A DNA stretch of 64,000 bases from CAWCGU01 sp963795195 (GCA_963795195.1 CAWCGU010000006.1:1116001-1180000), one strand, 5' to 3'. Positions 23,438 to 32,375 are shown, counted from the first letter of the stretch. The notes: generated by a model not told the origin, from the sequence alone. Made by a program: numbers and translations.

Positions 23438-25192
23438 ATGGCGGACCGTTCGGCGTCGATCCTGGAATTGAAAGCGCTACAGGTGCCCGAGGGGCACTAC
23501 GACGTCGTGGTTCTCGGCGGCGGCCTGGCGGGGCTGTCGATCGCGCTGCAGCTCAAACAAACGCGCCCGGAGACGTCCGTTCTGGTGACCGACAAGCGCT
23601 CTGAGCCGGCGCCGGAGGCCGCCTTCAAGGTCGGCGAGTCATCAGTCGAGATCGGTGCCCACTATTACCGCGAGGTGATCGGGCTGCGCGATCACCTCGA
23701 GTCGCATCAGCTGCGCAAGCTGGGCCTGCGCTTCTACCTCCCGGCCGGTGACAAGAGCGACATCACCAAGCGGGTCGAGTTCTGCACGCCGGCGCACCTC
23801 AACGCATTCACTCACCAGATCGACCGCGGCCGCTTCGAGAACGAGCTCTTCCGCCGCTGCAAGAAGGCCGGCGCCGACGCCTACCGAGGCTGGCGCATCC
23901 AGGATGTCGAGGTCGGCGCGGGCGACGACCCGCACACGGTCCACATGAGCCAGGAGGACGAGACCGCAACAGTCACCGCCACCTGGGTGGTCGACGCCGC
24001 CGGGCGAGCGAACATCCTGCGCAACAAGCTCGACATCGGCACGGACACGGGCCACCACATCAACGCCGCCTGGATCAGGCTCGCGGGTGGCCTCGACTTC
24101 GAGGACTGGACGGACGACGAGGAGTGGCTCGGCCGCATGCCCGACCGCGGGCTGCGCGCGCTGTCGACCACGCACCTGATCTCCGACGGCTACTGGCTGT
24201 GGCTGATCCAGCTTGCCTCGGGCCCGATCAGCATCGGCGTCTGCGCAGACCCGCGCTTCCATCCCTGGGAGCAGCTCGAGAGCTTCGACGCGTTCATGGA
24301 CTGGGTCAAGGCAAACGAGCCGCAGCTGCACGCGGAGCTCGACGGGCGCCGCGACGACGTACTCGACTTCCTGCGCGTCAAGGACTTCTCCTATGCGTCA
24401 GAACGCATCTTCTCCGCCGACCGCTGGACGATGGTCGGAGAAGCCGGCGGATTCATCGACGCGCTCTACTCGCCTGGCTCGGATTTCATCGCCTACACCA
24501 ACTGCTTCAGCACCGAGCTGATCAATGCCGATCTCGACGGCGAGGGCGACGTGGGAGAGCGGGCGGAGTTCTACAACGACTTCTTCTTCAAACTCTTCAA
24601 CCCGACGATCCGCCTCTATCGCGACAACTACCAGCTGTTCTCCAACCCGCAGGTGATGGTCCTCAAGGTCGTCTTCGACAGCCTCGTCTACTTCACGTTC
24701 CTCGGCGGGCCGTTCGTGCACGGGAAGCTGACCAAGATGGACGACATCAACAAGATCGACGAGCTGATTCAGCCCGTGCTGCCACTGATGGGCCGGATGC
24801 AGGAGCTGTTCCGCGACTGGAACGACCTCGAGCGCAAGCAGTGGGAGGGCGTGTCCGTGCTTTCCAAGGAGCTGACCCCCTACATCAACGCCCAGGAAGG
24901 GCTCGGCATCCCCGGAAGCGACGAGGAGTTGCTCGAGCGGGTCAAGGAGAACCGGGAGACGATCAAGGCGTTCGCGGTCTGGATCTTCCACAAGGCCGCC
25001 GAGAGCCTGCCGGAGCCACCCGACCCCGAGCGGGCGATCAACCCCTACGCCGTCAGCCTCAAGCCGGAGAACTGGGAGGAAGACGGTCTCTTCTCCGACA
25101 ACGACGACAGCCTCACGCTCGCCCAGGCGATCGAGCGGCTGCCCGGAGTCGAGGAGATGGACCTTGAAGCCCGCGGGGCGACTCTCGGCTGA
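23438..25192 (+). CDS. FAD-dependent halogenase-like oxidoreductase, first copy
   Basis: 584 residues of the flavin-dependent halogenase/monooxygenase superfamily. Dinucleotide fold VVVLGGGLAGLSIALQL (23-39), then AAFKVGESS (61-69) and the second FAD motif region WTMVGEAGGF (330-339). The halogenase signature WxWxIP reads WLWLIQ (253-258), and FxxPxxSxG reads FIDALYSPG (339-347), so both signature prolines are missing. That makes halogenation less certain; a reductase or monooxygenase role is possible. GGAGGAG precedes the ATG at 23438. A PPOX-fold protein and a flavin reductase follow closely, an arrangement that could supply reduced flavin. About 50 percent similar by eye to the copy at 35443. 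Confidence 0.8.
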   Translation: MADRSASILELKALQVPEGHYDVVVLGGGLAGLSIALQLKQTRPETSVLVTDKRSEPAPEAAFKVGESSVEIGAHYYREVIGLRDHLESHQLRKLGLRFYLPAGDKSDITKRVEFCTPAHLNAFTHQIDRGRFENELFRRCKKAGADAYRGWRIQDVEVGAGDDPHTVHMSQEDETATVTATWVVDAAGRANILRNKLDIGTDTGHHINAAWIRLAGGLDFEDWTDDEEWLGRMPDRGLRALSTTHLISDGYWLWLIQLASGPISIGVCADPRFHPWEQLESFDAFMDWVKANEPQLHAELDGRRDDVLDFLRVKDFSYASERIFSADRWTMVGEAGGFIDALYSPGSDFIAYTNCFSTELINADLDGEGDVGERAEFYNDFFFKLFNPTIRLYRDNYQLFSNPQVMVLKVVFDSLVYFTFLGGPFVHGKLTKMDDINKIDELIQPVLPLMGRMQELFRDWNDLERKQWEGVSVLSKELTPYINAQEGLGIPGSDEELLERVKENRETIKAFAVWIFHKAAESLPEPPDPERAINPYAVSLKPENWEEDGLFSDNDDSLTLAQAIERLPGVEEMDLEARGATLG

Positions 25193-25249
25193 GCGCCGAC
25201 GTGCGATACCTTCCCGGCCCGCGGTGAGGCGACTACAAAGGAGTATTTG

Positions 25250-26128
25250 ATGGCCGAGAAGCCAGAAGCGACCGAGGTCCCGCAGCACGTGCTCGACTTC
25301 CTGGCCTCACAGCAGACGATGACGCTGGCGACGGCGTCGGCGTCCGGCGTGCCGCATGCGAGCACCTTCATGTTCGCCAACGACGGCCCGGTGATCTATT
25401 TCTGGGCGCGGCCGCACTCGACCACCGCCAAGCACATCCAGCAGAACCCCGTCGTCGCCGTGGCGATCAGCGAGTTCGGCGACGACCCGCGCCAGTCGAA
25501 GGGGGTGCAGTCAACTGGAGAGTGCAGCGTCATCCTAGGCGGCGACGAGATCGTGCGCGCGCTGGGACTCTTCGGCGACAAGTTCACGACCACCTCGTCG
25601 GGAGCGTCGACCACCAACGTCTCGTTCTTCCGCATCGCCCCCACGGAGCTGTTCTACATCGACAACACCTCCGGCGGCGGCAAGTCGGACCCCGAGGAGT
25701 TCGGGCTCACTTTCGAGCGCGACCTGGCCTTCAGCGCCTTCAGCGACCTGCCGCAGGTCGGCTCGACCACGATGAGCGCGCAGCTGCAGACGATCCAGGC
25801 CCCGAGCGGCGACGTGATCGTCCGCGAGGGCGCCCCGGCGGACAAGTTCTTCATCGTCCTCGACGGCGCCGTGGAGCTGGTGCGTGACGGGGCAGACGGC
25901 CCCGAGACGCTGGCCAAGCTGAGCTCCGGCCAGTTCTTCGGCGAGATGGCGATCATGCGCGACGCTCCCCGCTCGGCGACCGTGCGCGCTGCCGCCGACA
26001 CGACCCTGCTGGTCATGGATCGCGACACATTCCGCCGCCTCGTCGCCCAGTCGCTCGGCACGAGCGAGGACTTCGACAGCATCGTTCGCTCCCGCCTCGA
26101 CCAGCTTGGCAGCGGTGAGACAAAATAG
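25250..26128 (+). CDS. PPOX-fold flavoprotein fused to cyclic-nucleotide-binding domain
   Basis: 292 residues. The N-terminal half (about 8-150) is a pyridoxamine 5'-phosphate oxidase-like split barrel (VLDFLASQQTMTLATASASG, VIYFWARPHSTTAKHI) that binds FMN or F420 in relatives. The C-terminal half (about 165-290) is a cyclic-nucleotide-type domain (DVIVREGAPADKFFIVLDG, SSGQFFGEMAIMRDAPRSAT), here with a good phosphate-binding cassette, GEMAIMRDAPRSA. I infer redox activity under cAMP or similar control. The ATG at 25250 has AAAGGAG six bases upstream. It lies 57 bases after the halogenase-like gene; a relative without the cNMP domain sits beside the second halogenase-like gene. Confidence 0.85.
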   Translation: MAEKPEATEVPQHVLDFLASQQTMTLATASASGVPHASTFMFANDGPVIYFWARPHSTTAKHIQQNPVVAVAISEFGDDPRQSKGVQSTGECSVILGGDEIVRALGLFGDKFTTTSSGASTTNVSFFRIAPTELFYIDNTSGGGKSDPEEFGLTFERDLAFSAFSDLPQVGSTTMSAQLQTIQAPSGDVIVREGAPADKFFIVLDGAVELVRDGADGPETLAKLSSGQFFGEMAIMRDAPRSATVRAAADTTLLVMDRDTFRRLVAQSLGTSEDFDSIVRSRLDQLGSGETK

Positions 26129-26651
26129 CCTCGCAGCAGACGTAGGGTTCCCCCGGCAGGAGTTCAGCGCCCGGGACTTTCGCGACACGCTGGGCTCTTT
26201 TGCCAGCGGGGTGACGGTCATCACCACCCGCGGCATCGACCATGCCCACGGGATGACGGCGAGCGCCTTCTCCTCGGTGTCGCTGGACCCGCCGCTAGTT
26301 CTCTGCTGCATCGGCCACACCGCCGAGGCCAGCGAGATGATCGAAACGAACCGGGTCTTCGCGGTCAACATCCTGGCCTCCGACCAGGAGCCGATCTCAA
26401 ACTACTTCGCCTCCAGGGACCGCCCCCGCGGGGTCGACGCATTCAAGGAGATCAGCCATCGCAAGCTGGTCACCGGCTCGCCGATCATCGACGGCGTCGC
26501 CTCCTTTCTCGACTGCTCGGTCCACTCCTCCTACGACGTCGGCGACCACCGCATCTTTATCGGCGAGGTGCTGGCGCTGGAGGTCAACAACGAGGCAAAG
26601 CCACTGCTGTTTCACGGCGGCAAGTACGGCCAGGTGCACCGACCCGGTTAG
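26115..26651 (+). CDS. Flavin reductase family protein
   Basis: 178 residues of the HpaC/flavin-reductase-like FMN-binding split-barrel family: FRDTLGSFASGVTVITTRG, GMTASAFSSVSLDPPLVLCC, FAVNILASDQEPIS and LLFHGGKYGQV. Members reduce FMN or FAD with NAD(P)H and hand it to a partner monooxygenase or halogenase. The gene overlaps the PPOX-cNMP gene, so it is in the same transcript as the first halogenase-like enzyme, for which it is the likely reductase. The GTG at 26115 is chosen; a TTG at 26106 is an alternative. Its stop is three bases from the convergent NHL gene. Confidence 0.88.
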   Translation: MRQNSLAADVGFPRQEFSARDFRDTLGSFASGVTVITTRGIDHAHGMTASAFSSVSLDPPLVLCCIGHTAEASEMIETNRVFAVNILASDQEPISNYFASRDRPRGVDAFKEISHRKLVTGSPIIDGVASFLDCSVHSSYDVGDHRIFIGEVLALEVNNEAKPLLFHGGKYGQVHRPG

Positions 26652-26654
26652 CCC

Positions 26655-28265
26655 TCAGCGCCCCTTCAGCGGCCGCGCGATCGCCGTCTCGCCGGCGTTG
26701 ACGATCGTGCTGCGGCGGGTGTAGAAGTTGCGGAACCTGACCCTTCCCTCTTTGACCCTGACGCCGGTGACCCCGCCGCAGGCTTCGAACAGCAGCCACT
26801 CGGTGCCACGCACCGAGGCCGAGCCGTGGTTCCCCTGGGTGGCGAAGTTGCCGTTGCCTGAGCCCCAGAGGCCGGGCTTGCGCTTGCGGGAGGCAAGCTC
26901 CTCACGGGAGTCGCGGCCGACCCCGCACTGCGGGCGCTCCAGGATCTTCATCGTCGTCAGGTCCTTTTTTGCTCTCTGGCGGATCTGAAAGCGGGCCTTG
27001 AAGAAGTCAGCGCTCTGGGTTCCGCCCTGCGACGTTGCCGAGGTGATCGCGACCCGGCCCCGGCGAGTGTCGACCTTGGTGCCGACCGGGACCTGGGTGG
27101 CCTCGTCCAGGGCAATGAAACCCTGGCCGTCGCGAGGGACGTCGACGCGCACCTTGCCGGAGACGGTGCTGGCGTTGACCGTCTTGCCCAGGACGGGAGC
27201 CGGGACCGGGCGCAGCCGCAGTACCCGCGCAAAGTTCGCCTGGGTGTCGATCACGTAGAGGTCCCCCTGCGGGTCGACATCCACGCCGAAAGGTTGGAAA
27301 CCGGTGGTGCCGGTCGGAGCCGGGGCCGGCACGTCGAAGTTTGCGAAGCTGTCCAGGAGGGTCCCGCCGGGGCTGAACTGCTGCATGCGCAGGTTCGCGG
27401 TGTCGGCAACCCAGACGTTGCCCGCCGGGTCGACCGCGACGCCGTGCGGGCTGTTGAACTGGCCGGCCGCAATCCCCAGCGTGCCCCACGTGGTCACGAA
27501 GCTGCCGTCGGGGTCGAACTTCTGGATGCGGTTGTTGTCTCGATCGGAGACGTAGATCTCGCCGGCGTTTGAAGCCGCAAGCGCGGTCGGCCGGTCGAAC
27601 TGGCCGTTGCCGGATCCAAACGATCCCCAGCTGACTCCCGTCAGGTCCCCCTCGGTGCTGAACACCTGGACGCGCTGGTCGCCGAAGAACTCCGAGACGT
27701 AGACGTTGTCGAAGGCGTCGACCGTCACCCCCTCAGGCGATGCGAAGGCACCTGGGGTTACATCTGGCGTGCCCGCAAAGCAGGCGGACGTGCAGAGCTC
27801 GAAGCCCCCACCCTGCCCGGTGGCCACGCCCTTGCCCCAGGTCCGCTCGTAGCCCCCGCTCTCGCCGAACTTGACCACACGGTGGTTGCCGCGGTCAGCA
27901 ACGTAGAGCTTGCCCGCGCTGTCGATGTCGATTCCGTGCGGCGAGCTGAGCTGCCCCGCGCCCGATCCGAAGCTCCCGAACGCGCGGATGAACACCCCCT
28001 CGGAGGTGAACTGCTGGATGCGATGGTTGTCGCGGTCGACGACGTAGACATCACCATTGAAGGGGCCTATCGCGAGATCGCTGGGAAAGTCGAACTGGCC
28101 GGGACCCGTGCCCGGGGAGCCCCATAGGGTGACCAGCGTCGCCGCGGCGTTGGCGCCGGCCGGAAGCGCGGAGATGCAAGCGAGGACGGATGCGGAAAGC
28201 ACCGCGACGCGGAGCGCCGACCCGCGCTCGCGGATTGCACCCCGCCCTTTTCTGGAACGCCTCAC
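26655..28265 (-). CDS. Secreted NHL-repeat propeller with shared C-terminal module, copy 1
   Basis: 536 residues. Signal peptide with core VAVLSASVLACISALPAGANA (in two parts, cleavage near ANA-AA at about residue 41). Six NHL repeats follow (GQFDFPSDLAIG, GQLSSPHGIDIDSAGKLYVA, VYVSEFFGDQRVQVF, GQFDRPTALAAS, GQFNSPHGVAVDPAGNVWVA), an extracellular binding propeller. After VLRLRPVPAP a C-terminal module of about 180 residues begins (VPVGTKVDTRRGRVAITS, GLWGSGNGNFATQGNHGSA, GTEWLLFEACGG) and ends at the protein's C terminus. The DNA coding for that module appears identical to that of copy 2. The GTG start follows AAAGGCGGCAGG. I do not know the function. Confidence 0.85.
   Translation of the reverse strand: MRRSRKGRGAIRERGSALRVAVLSASVLACISALPAGANAAATLVTLWGSPGTGPGQFDFPSDLAIGPFNGDVYVVDRDNHRIQQFTSEGVFIRAFGSFGSGAGQLSSPHGIDIDSAGKLYVADRGNHRVVKFGESGGYERTWGKGVATGQGGGFELCTSACFAGTPDVTPGAFASPEGVTVDAFDNVYVSEFFGDQRVQVFSTEGDLTGVSWGSFGSGNGQFDRPTALAASNAGEIYVSDRDNNRIQKFDPDGSFVTTWGTLGIAAGQFNSPHGVAVDPAGNVWVADTANLRMQQFSPGGTLLDSFANFDVPAPAPTGTTGFQPFGVDVDPQGDLYVIDTQANFARVLRLRPVPAPVLGKTVNASTVSGKVRVDVPRDGQGFIALDEATQVPVGTKVDTRRGRVAITSATSQGGTQSADFFKARFQIRQRAKKDLTTMKILERPQCGVGRDSREELASRKRKPGLWGSGNGNFATQGNHGSASVRGTEWLLFEACGGVTGVRVKEGRVRFRNFYTRRSTIVNAGETAIARPLKGR
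26659..27224. repeat. 566-bp direct repeat, copy A
   Basis: This stretch recurs at 28314-28879, offset by 1655 bases, with no difference that I can find by eye or in three translated frames. It covers the coding sequence for the C-terminal module of the NHL protein. Identity ends abruptly at GTAC near 27224, after which the two genes diverge. It is consistent with recent duplication or gene conversion. Confidence 0.9.
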
Positions 28266-28309
28266 CCTGCCGCCTTTCTCGTCACCCTGACTTCGGCAAG
28301 ATTAGCCGC

Positions 28310-29911
28310 TCAACGCCCCTTCAGCGGCCGCGCGATCGCCGTCTCGCCGGCGTTGACGATCGTGCTGCGGCGGGTGTAGAAGTTGCGGAACCTGACCCTT
28401 CCCTCTTTGACCCTGACGCCGGTGACCCCGCCGCAGGCTTCGAACAGCAGCCACTCGGTGCCACGCACCGAGGCCGAGCCGTGGTTCCCCTGGGTGGCGA
28501 AGTTGCCGTTGCCTGAGCCCCAGAGGCCGGGCTTGCGCTTGCGGGAGGCAAGCTCCTCACGGGAGTCGCGGCCGACCCCGCACTGCGGGCGCTCCAGGAT
28601 CTTCATCGTCGTCAGGTCCTTTTTTGCTCTCTGGCGGATCTGAAAGCGGGCCTTGAAGAAGTCAGCGCTCTGGGTTCCGCCCTGCGACGTTGCCGAGGTG
28701 ATCGCGACCCGGCCCCGGCGAGTGTCGACCTTGGTGCCGACCGGGACCTGGGTGGCCTCGTCCAGGGCAATGAAACCCTGGCCGTCGCGAGGGACGTCGA
28801 CGCGCACCTTGCCGGAGACGGTGCTGGCGTTGACCGTCTTGCCCAGGACGGGAGCCGGGACCGGGCGCAGCCGCAGTACACGGGAGCTCGTCTGGGTGTC
28901 GATCACGTAGAGATCACCCTGCGGGTCGACGTCCACGCCGACGGGTCCGAACGTGTTCGGCCCAGTGGGTCCAGGGGAGGGGACGCTGAAGGTGTTGAAG
29001 CTCTCGAGGAAGGTCCCGTCGGGGGCGAAGCGCTGCATGCGGGAGTTTGAGCGGTCGGCCACCCAGACATTTCCGTCCGGATCAATCGCGACGCCATGCG
29101 GGCCGAAGAGCTGACCCGGGGCCGGCCCCGGGGTCGCGGTCCCCAGCGCGGTCACGAAGTTGCCGGCGCTGTCGAACTTCTGGACGCGGTGATTGTCGCG
29201 ATCGGAGACGTAGATCTCGCCGTTGTTCGAAGCCGCCACCGCGGTCGGCCTGTTGAACTGGCCGTTGCCTGTGCCGACGGACCCCCAACTGATGCCGGTG
29301 AGTGAGCCGTCCGGCCGGAACACCTGGACGCGCTGGGTGCCGAAGAACTCCGAGACGTAGATGTTGTCGAAGGCATCGACCGTCACGCCCTCTGGGGCCG
29401 ACACCGCTCCCGGGAAGGTATCCGGGAAACCGCCGAAGCAGGGGGCGGTTGTACAGACCTCGAAGCTCCCGTTGGTGTTGGTGGCGACACCCTCACCCCA
29501 CATCCGCTCGAAGGTGCCGTCGGGGCCGTACTTGACGATCCGGTGATTGCCGCGGTCCGTGACGTAGAGGTTGCCGGCGCTGTCGGCGTCGATCCCGTGC
29601 GGGGAGCTGAACTGACCCAAGCCGCTCCCAAAGGTCCCCCACTCGCGGATGAACACTCCGTCGGGGCTGAACTGCTGGACGCGGTGGTTGTCGCGGTCGA
29701 CGACGGAGATGTCGCCGTTGGGGCTCACGGCGAGGTCGCTGGGGTTGCTGAACTGCCCGGGACTGGAACCCGTGGCACCCCAGGCTGTGACCAGCGTCGC
29801 CGCCGCGTGGGCGCCTGTCGGCAGCGCGGCGATGCAGGTCGCAGCGAGCGCGGACGCCGCCGTCAGGCGGACGCCGCCGATTCCCCGGCGCGTCGTTCTG
29901 GATCCCCTCAC
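28310..29911 (-). CDS. Secreted NHL-repeat propeller with shared C-terminal module, copy 2
   Basis: 533 residues with the same layout as copy 1: signal peptide (core LTAASALAATCIAALPTGAHA in outline, cleavage near AHA-AA), six NHL repeats (GQFSNPSDLAVSPNG, GQFSSPHGIDADSAGNLYVT, GQFNRPTAVAAS, LFGPHGVAIDPDGNVWVA) and the shared C-terminal module. The propeller parts of the two copies differ at many positions, whereas the module DNA looks identical. The GTG at 29911 aligns with the copy 1 start; an ATG at 29938 is the alternative. The gene lies 44 bases upstream of copy 1 and 167 bases after the membrane kinase on the same strand, so it is probably part of one surface/signalling operon. Confidence 0.84.
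   Translation of the reverse strand: MRGSRTTRRGIGGVRLTAASALAATCIAALPTGAHAAATLVTAWGATGSSPGQFSNPSDLAVSPNGDISVVDRDNHRVQQFSPDGVFIREWGTFGSGLGQFSSPHGIDADSAGNLYVTDRGNHRIVKYGPDGTFERMWGEGVATNTNGSFEVCTTAPCFGGFPDTFPGAVSAPEGVTVDAFDNIYVSEFFGTQRVQVFRPDGSLTGISWGSVGTGNGQFNRPTAVAASNNGEIYVSDRDNHRVQKFDSAGNFVTALGTATPGPAPGQLFGPHGVAIDPDGNVWVADRSNSRMQRFAPDGTFLESFNTFSVPSPGPTGPNTFGPVGVDVDPQGDLYVIDTQTSSRVLRLRPVPAPVLGKTVNASTVSGKVRVDVPRDGQGFIALDEATQVPVGTKVDTRRGRVAITSATSQGGTQSADFFKARFQIRQRAKKDLTTMKILERPQCGVGRDSREELASRKRKPGLWGSGNGNFATQGNHGSASVRGTEWLLFEACGGVTGVRVKEGRVRFRNFYTRRSTIVNAGETAIARPLKGR
28314..28879. repeat. 566-bp direct repeat, copy B
   Basis: Second copy of the block at 26659-27224. It encodes the C-terminal module of the second NHL protein. 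The left edge is near the end of the gene (the coding sequence ends at 28310). The right edge is GTAC at 28876-28879, where the sequences become different (CCGCGC in A, ACGGGA in B). Confidence 0.9.
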
Positions 29912-30078
29912 CCGGCCGCTTTTCTCATCACACTCCATCAACAAGCCGCAGCCCGGATCGATGCGCGTGATCATGTGATCGCCAGTCCTCGAAACCCAGA
30001 TCGATCCGTCGCCGGCGGCGATCCTCGCCATGAGCAGTCCGCCCGAAAGCCCGGGCTTGCGCGGCTTGCGACCTGGGG

Positions 30079-31479
30079 TCAGTCTTCGCCGGGTGGTGGG
30101 CGCCGGATCGTCTGTTCCCCATCGCCGTTCCCGTCGTCGTCGCCTCCGGGAGCATCGGCCGGTGCCTGGCCGAGCCGGGTCGCCGCCTCGGCCCCACTCG
30201 ATGCGGTTTCGCCGATCACCGTCTTGTCCTCCGCCCCGGAAGCGCCCGGCGGGGTCAACTTCACGGTCGGCGCAAGGTCGCTCGGCAGGGTGGTGTCAAG
30301 CGTTTCGATCGAGCCTTCGACGGCCTGGAACGCCGCCCTGCTCAGTTCGCCGCAGGTCTGATAGCGGTCGTCGCGACTCTTGGCGAGCGCCTTGGCGATC
30401 ACGTCATCCAGCTCCGCAGGCAACGACGGGACTAGTTCGGTCACCTTCGGAATGTCGGCGGCCATGTGGGCGAAGATCTTCGCCTGAGGTGTGTCGCGTT
30501 CGTAGGGGAGCCGCCCGGTGAGCGCCCGGAAGAGCAGGCAACCGAGCGCGTAGACGTCGGCGCGGCCATCGATGTCGTCGCCCTCGAACTGCTCGGGAGG
30601 CATGAAGTCGATCGTGCCGATGATCATCCCCGTGGCCGTCATCGTGGCTTCGTTGGTGGACTTGGTGCAGCCGAAGTCGGTCAGGTAGGCGTGGTCGCCG
30701 CGCTCCGACTGCTCGAGCAGCACGTTGCCCGGCTTGACGTCGCGATGGACCAGTCCGGCCTGGTGGGCGGCGTCGAGTGCGAAGCCGACCTGGTCGACGA
30801 TCTTGACGGCGCGCTGCGGGTCCAGCCTTCCCTCTTCGGCGATCAGCTGGGACATGTCCTTGCCGTCGATGAATCGCATCGAGATGTAGAGGAGCCCGTC
30901 CTCCTCGCCGATGTCGTTGATCGGGATCACGTTCGGGTGCTCGATCGACGCCGCCATCCGCGACTCGCGCTCGAAGCGGGTCCGGAAGTCCTCGTCGTCG
31001 GCGTACTCGGGGGCGATCATCTTCAGGCCTCGTGTGACGCCGAGCTGGGTGTGCTGCGCGCGGTAGAGGACGCCCATGCCACCCCTGCCGGCGAGCTCGA
31101 TGATCGTGTGGCCCGCGAACTCGGCTCCCGGGGGCAGCTCGCCGGCGATGATCCGCTCCTGGCGGCGCACCTGCCGGTTCGCCAACAGCTGACGGATCGC
31201 CAGCGAGCCGATGTAGCCGGCGATCAGCGCCAGCAGCGGGTAGACGACGACCACGATCGAGCCGCTGTTGAAGGCAAGCTGCGCCCCGATCAAAAACAGC
31301 AGGCCCGCCCCAGCCGCAACCGCAAGACTGGCCCACTGCTTGAGCCGGATACTCGCCAATGGAGCGACGAAGCCGAGCAGCACGATCAGGGCGACGTTGA
31401 CGACGCCGGGGGCCGGACCGAGCGGCAGCCCGGCAGCGAGAGTGGCGATCGCGTTCGCCTGGATCTCGGGACCCGCCAT
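30079..31479 (-). CDS. Membrane Ser/Thr protein kinase, probably the C-terminal part of a CHASE2 kinase
   Basis: 466 residues. Three membrane helices (about 26-42, 48-69 and 73-93) precede a PknB-type kinase (about 122-385): GRGGMGVLYRA (131-141), Lys153 in GLKMIAPEY, HRDVKPGN (245-252), DFG 268-270. The APE motif is PPE (FMPPEQ). A low-complexity tail has TQ/TV sites (DKTVIGET, EQTIRR) that could be phosphothreonine docking sites for FHA proteins. The N-terminal MAGPEIQANAIATL is the normal continuation of a CHASE2 domain. The CHASE2 gene just upstream ends one base into this ATG (TGATG), so the two are either coupled or one frameshifted gene. Confidence 0.85.
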   Translation of the reverse strand: MAGPEIQANAIATLAAGLPLGPAPGVVNVALIVLLGFVAPLASIRLKQWASLAVAAGAGLLFLIGAQLAFNSGSIVVVVYPLLALIAGYIGSLAIRQLLANRQVRRQERIIAGELPPGAEFAGHTIIELAGRGGMGVLYRAQHTQLGVTRGLKMIAPEYADDEDFRTRFERESRMAASIEHPNVIPINDIGEEDGLLYISMRFIDGKDMSQLIAEEGRLDPQRAVKIVDQVGFALDAAHQAGLVHRDVKPGNVLLEQSERGDHAYLTDFGCTKSTNEATMTATGMIIGTIDFMPPEQFEGDDIDGRADVYALGCLLFRALTGRLPYERDTPQAKIFAHMAADIPKVTELVPSLPAELDDVIAKALAKSRDDRYQTCGELSRAAFQAVEGSIETLDTTLPSDLAPTVKLTPPGASGAEDKTVIGETASSGAEAATRLGQAPADAPGGDDDGNGDGEQTIRRPPPGED

Positions 31480-32366
31480 CAGCTCCCCCCTCCCATCGGA
31501 GTCGGGTGCACGTCCTGAAGGTCCGGGGAAACGGCGCCGACGACCACGGTCTTGCCCTCGAGTTCCTCCGCCGGAATCTCGCCGTTCAGCACGTCGGAAA
31601 ACGAATATGTGGTGATCGTCTCCGCCGGCCCGTGATAGTCGATCGTGACTCCCTCAGGATCGAGGGAATCGGGGTCGACGGTTGACCCCGAGCCGACCTC
31701 GTGCGCGACCACGGAGAAGCTCGTCAGACCGCGGGTCGAATAGGGCACGTAGCGGAAGACTCCCCCAGAGGACGGCGGTATCTGCGTATTGGCCGGTGTG
31801 GCGCCGATCTGCTCCAGAACGTCGTCGCCCCCGAAGATGTTCGTCCCCCCTTCTTTGTTGACCTCGATCGTCGCCAGCACGACCCCGTCGGCCGCATCGA
31901 CGGCGCGGATCAGGGCGTCGTCCTCGCGGGGGATGGTCGGCTCGGTGAACTGGACGTCGTAGGCGATCACCTTCGCTCCCGCTTCGTCGAGCATCCGGAT
32001 CAGGTCGCCGTGAAGCGAGCGGGGGAACGGCCATTGCTCGCCGAGGTCGCTGAAGGTCTTGTCGTCGACAGCCACGACGGCGAGATCAGGCGGCGGCTCG
32101 CGCGTGCCGCGGACCTGGTAGCGGGCATCGATGGTGTCGAACTCGAGGCCCTCGAAAACATCGACGGCGTGCGCAGCCAATCCGATCGCGATCGCAACCA
32201 GCGCGGCCAGCAGGTAGCCGACCCAGTCGAATCGATGGTTCGCCCAGTTCCTGACCGCGGGCGGGATCGCCGAGACGTCAGTCCACATCGACCTCGATTC
32301 GGACCTCGATTCCGGCGCCGGTTCCGGCGGGCGCTCAGGGGTGGGCTCGGGCGCCGACTCGGTCAT
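31479..32366 (-). CDS. CHASE2 sensor-domain protein, truncated before its membrane/kinase part
   Basis: 295 residues. A Pro/Glu-rich N terminus and one membrane helix (about 50-68) are followed by an extracellular CHASE2 domain: FDTIDARYQVRGTREPPPD, VAVDDKTFSDLGEQWPFPRS, AKVIAYDVQFTEP, EDDALIRAVDAADGVVLA, GKTVVVGAVSPDLQDVHPTP. In related proteins this last motif runs on through GGG-x-M-x-GPEIQANA into three helices and a kinase. Here the frame ends in GGGS-stop, and the rest is encoded by the next gene in another frame. One extra C in the C6 run at 31485-31490 would fuse both into about 760 residues reading PMGGGELMAGPEIQ. Confidence 0.8.
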   Translation of the reverse strand: MTESAPEPTPERPPEPAPESRSESRSMWTDVSAIPPAVRNWANHRFDWVGYLLAALVAIAIGLAAHAVDVFEGLEFDTIDARYQVRGTREPPPDLAVVAVDDKTFSDLGEQWPFPRSLHGDLIRMLDEAGAKVIAYDVQFTEPTIPREDDALIRAVDAADGVVLATIEVNKEGGTNIFGGDDVLEQIGATPANTQIPPSSGGVFRYVPYSTRGLTSFSVVAHEVGSGSTVDPDSLDPEGVTIDYHGPAETITTYSFSDVLNGEIPAEELEGKTVVVGAVSPDLQDVHPTPMGGGS

Positions 32367-32375
32367 ACGGGCAAG

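Noticed and set aside
26115..26651. Second PPOX gene
   Set aside because: Although it shares the split-barrel fold, the ASAFSSVSLDPPLV and HGGKYG motifs place it in the flavin reductase family.
26655..28879. Insertion sequence explaining the 566-bp repeat
   Set aside because: No transposase, terminal inverted repeats or target duplications; the repeat is coding and in frame in both genes.
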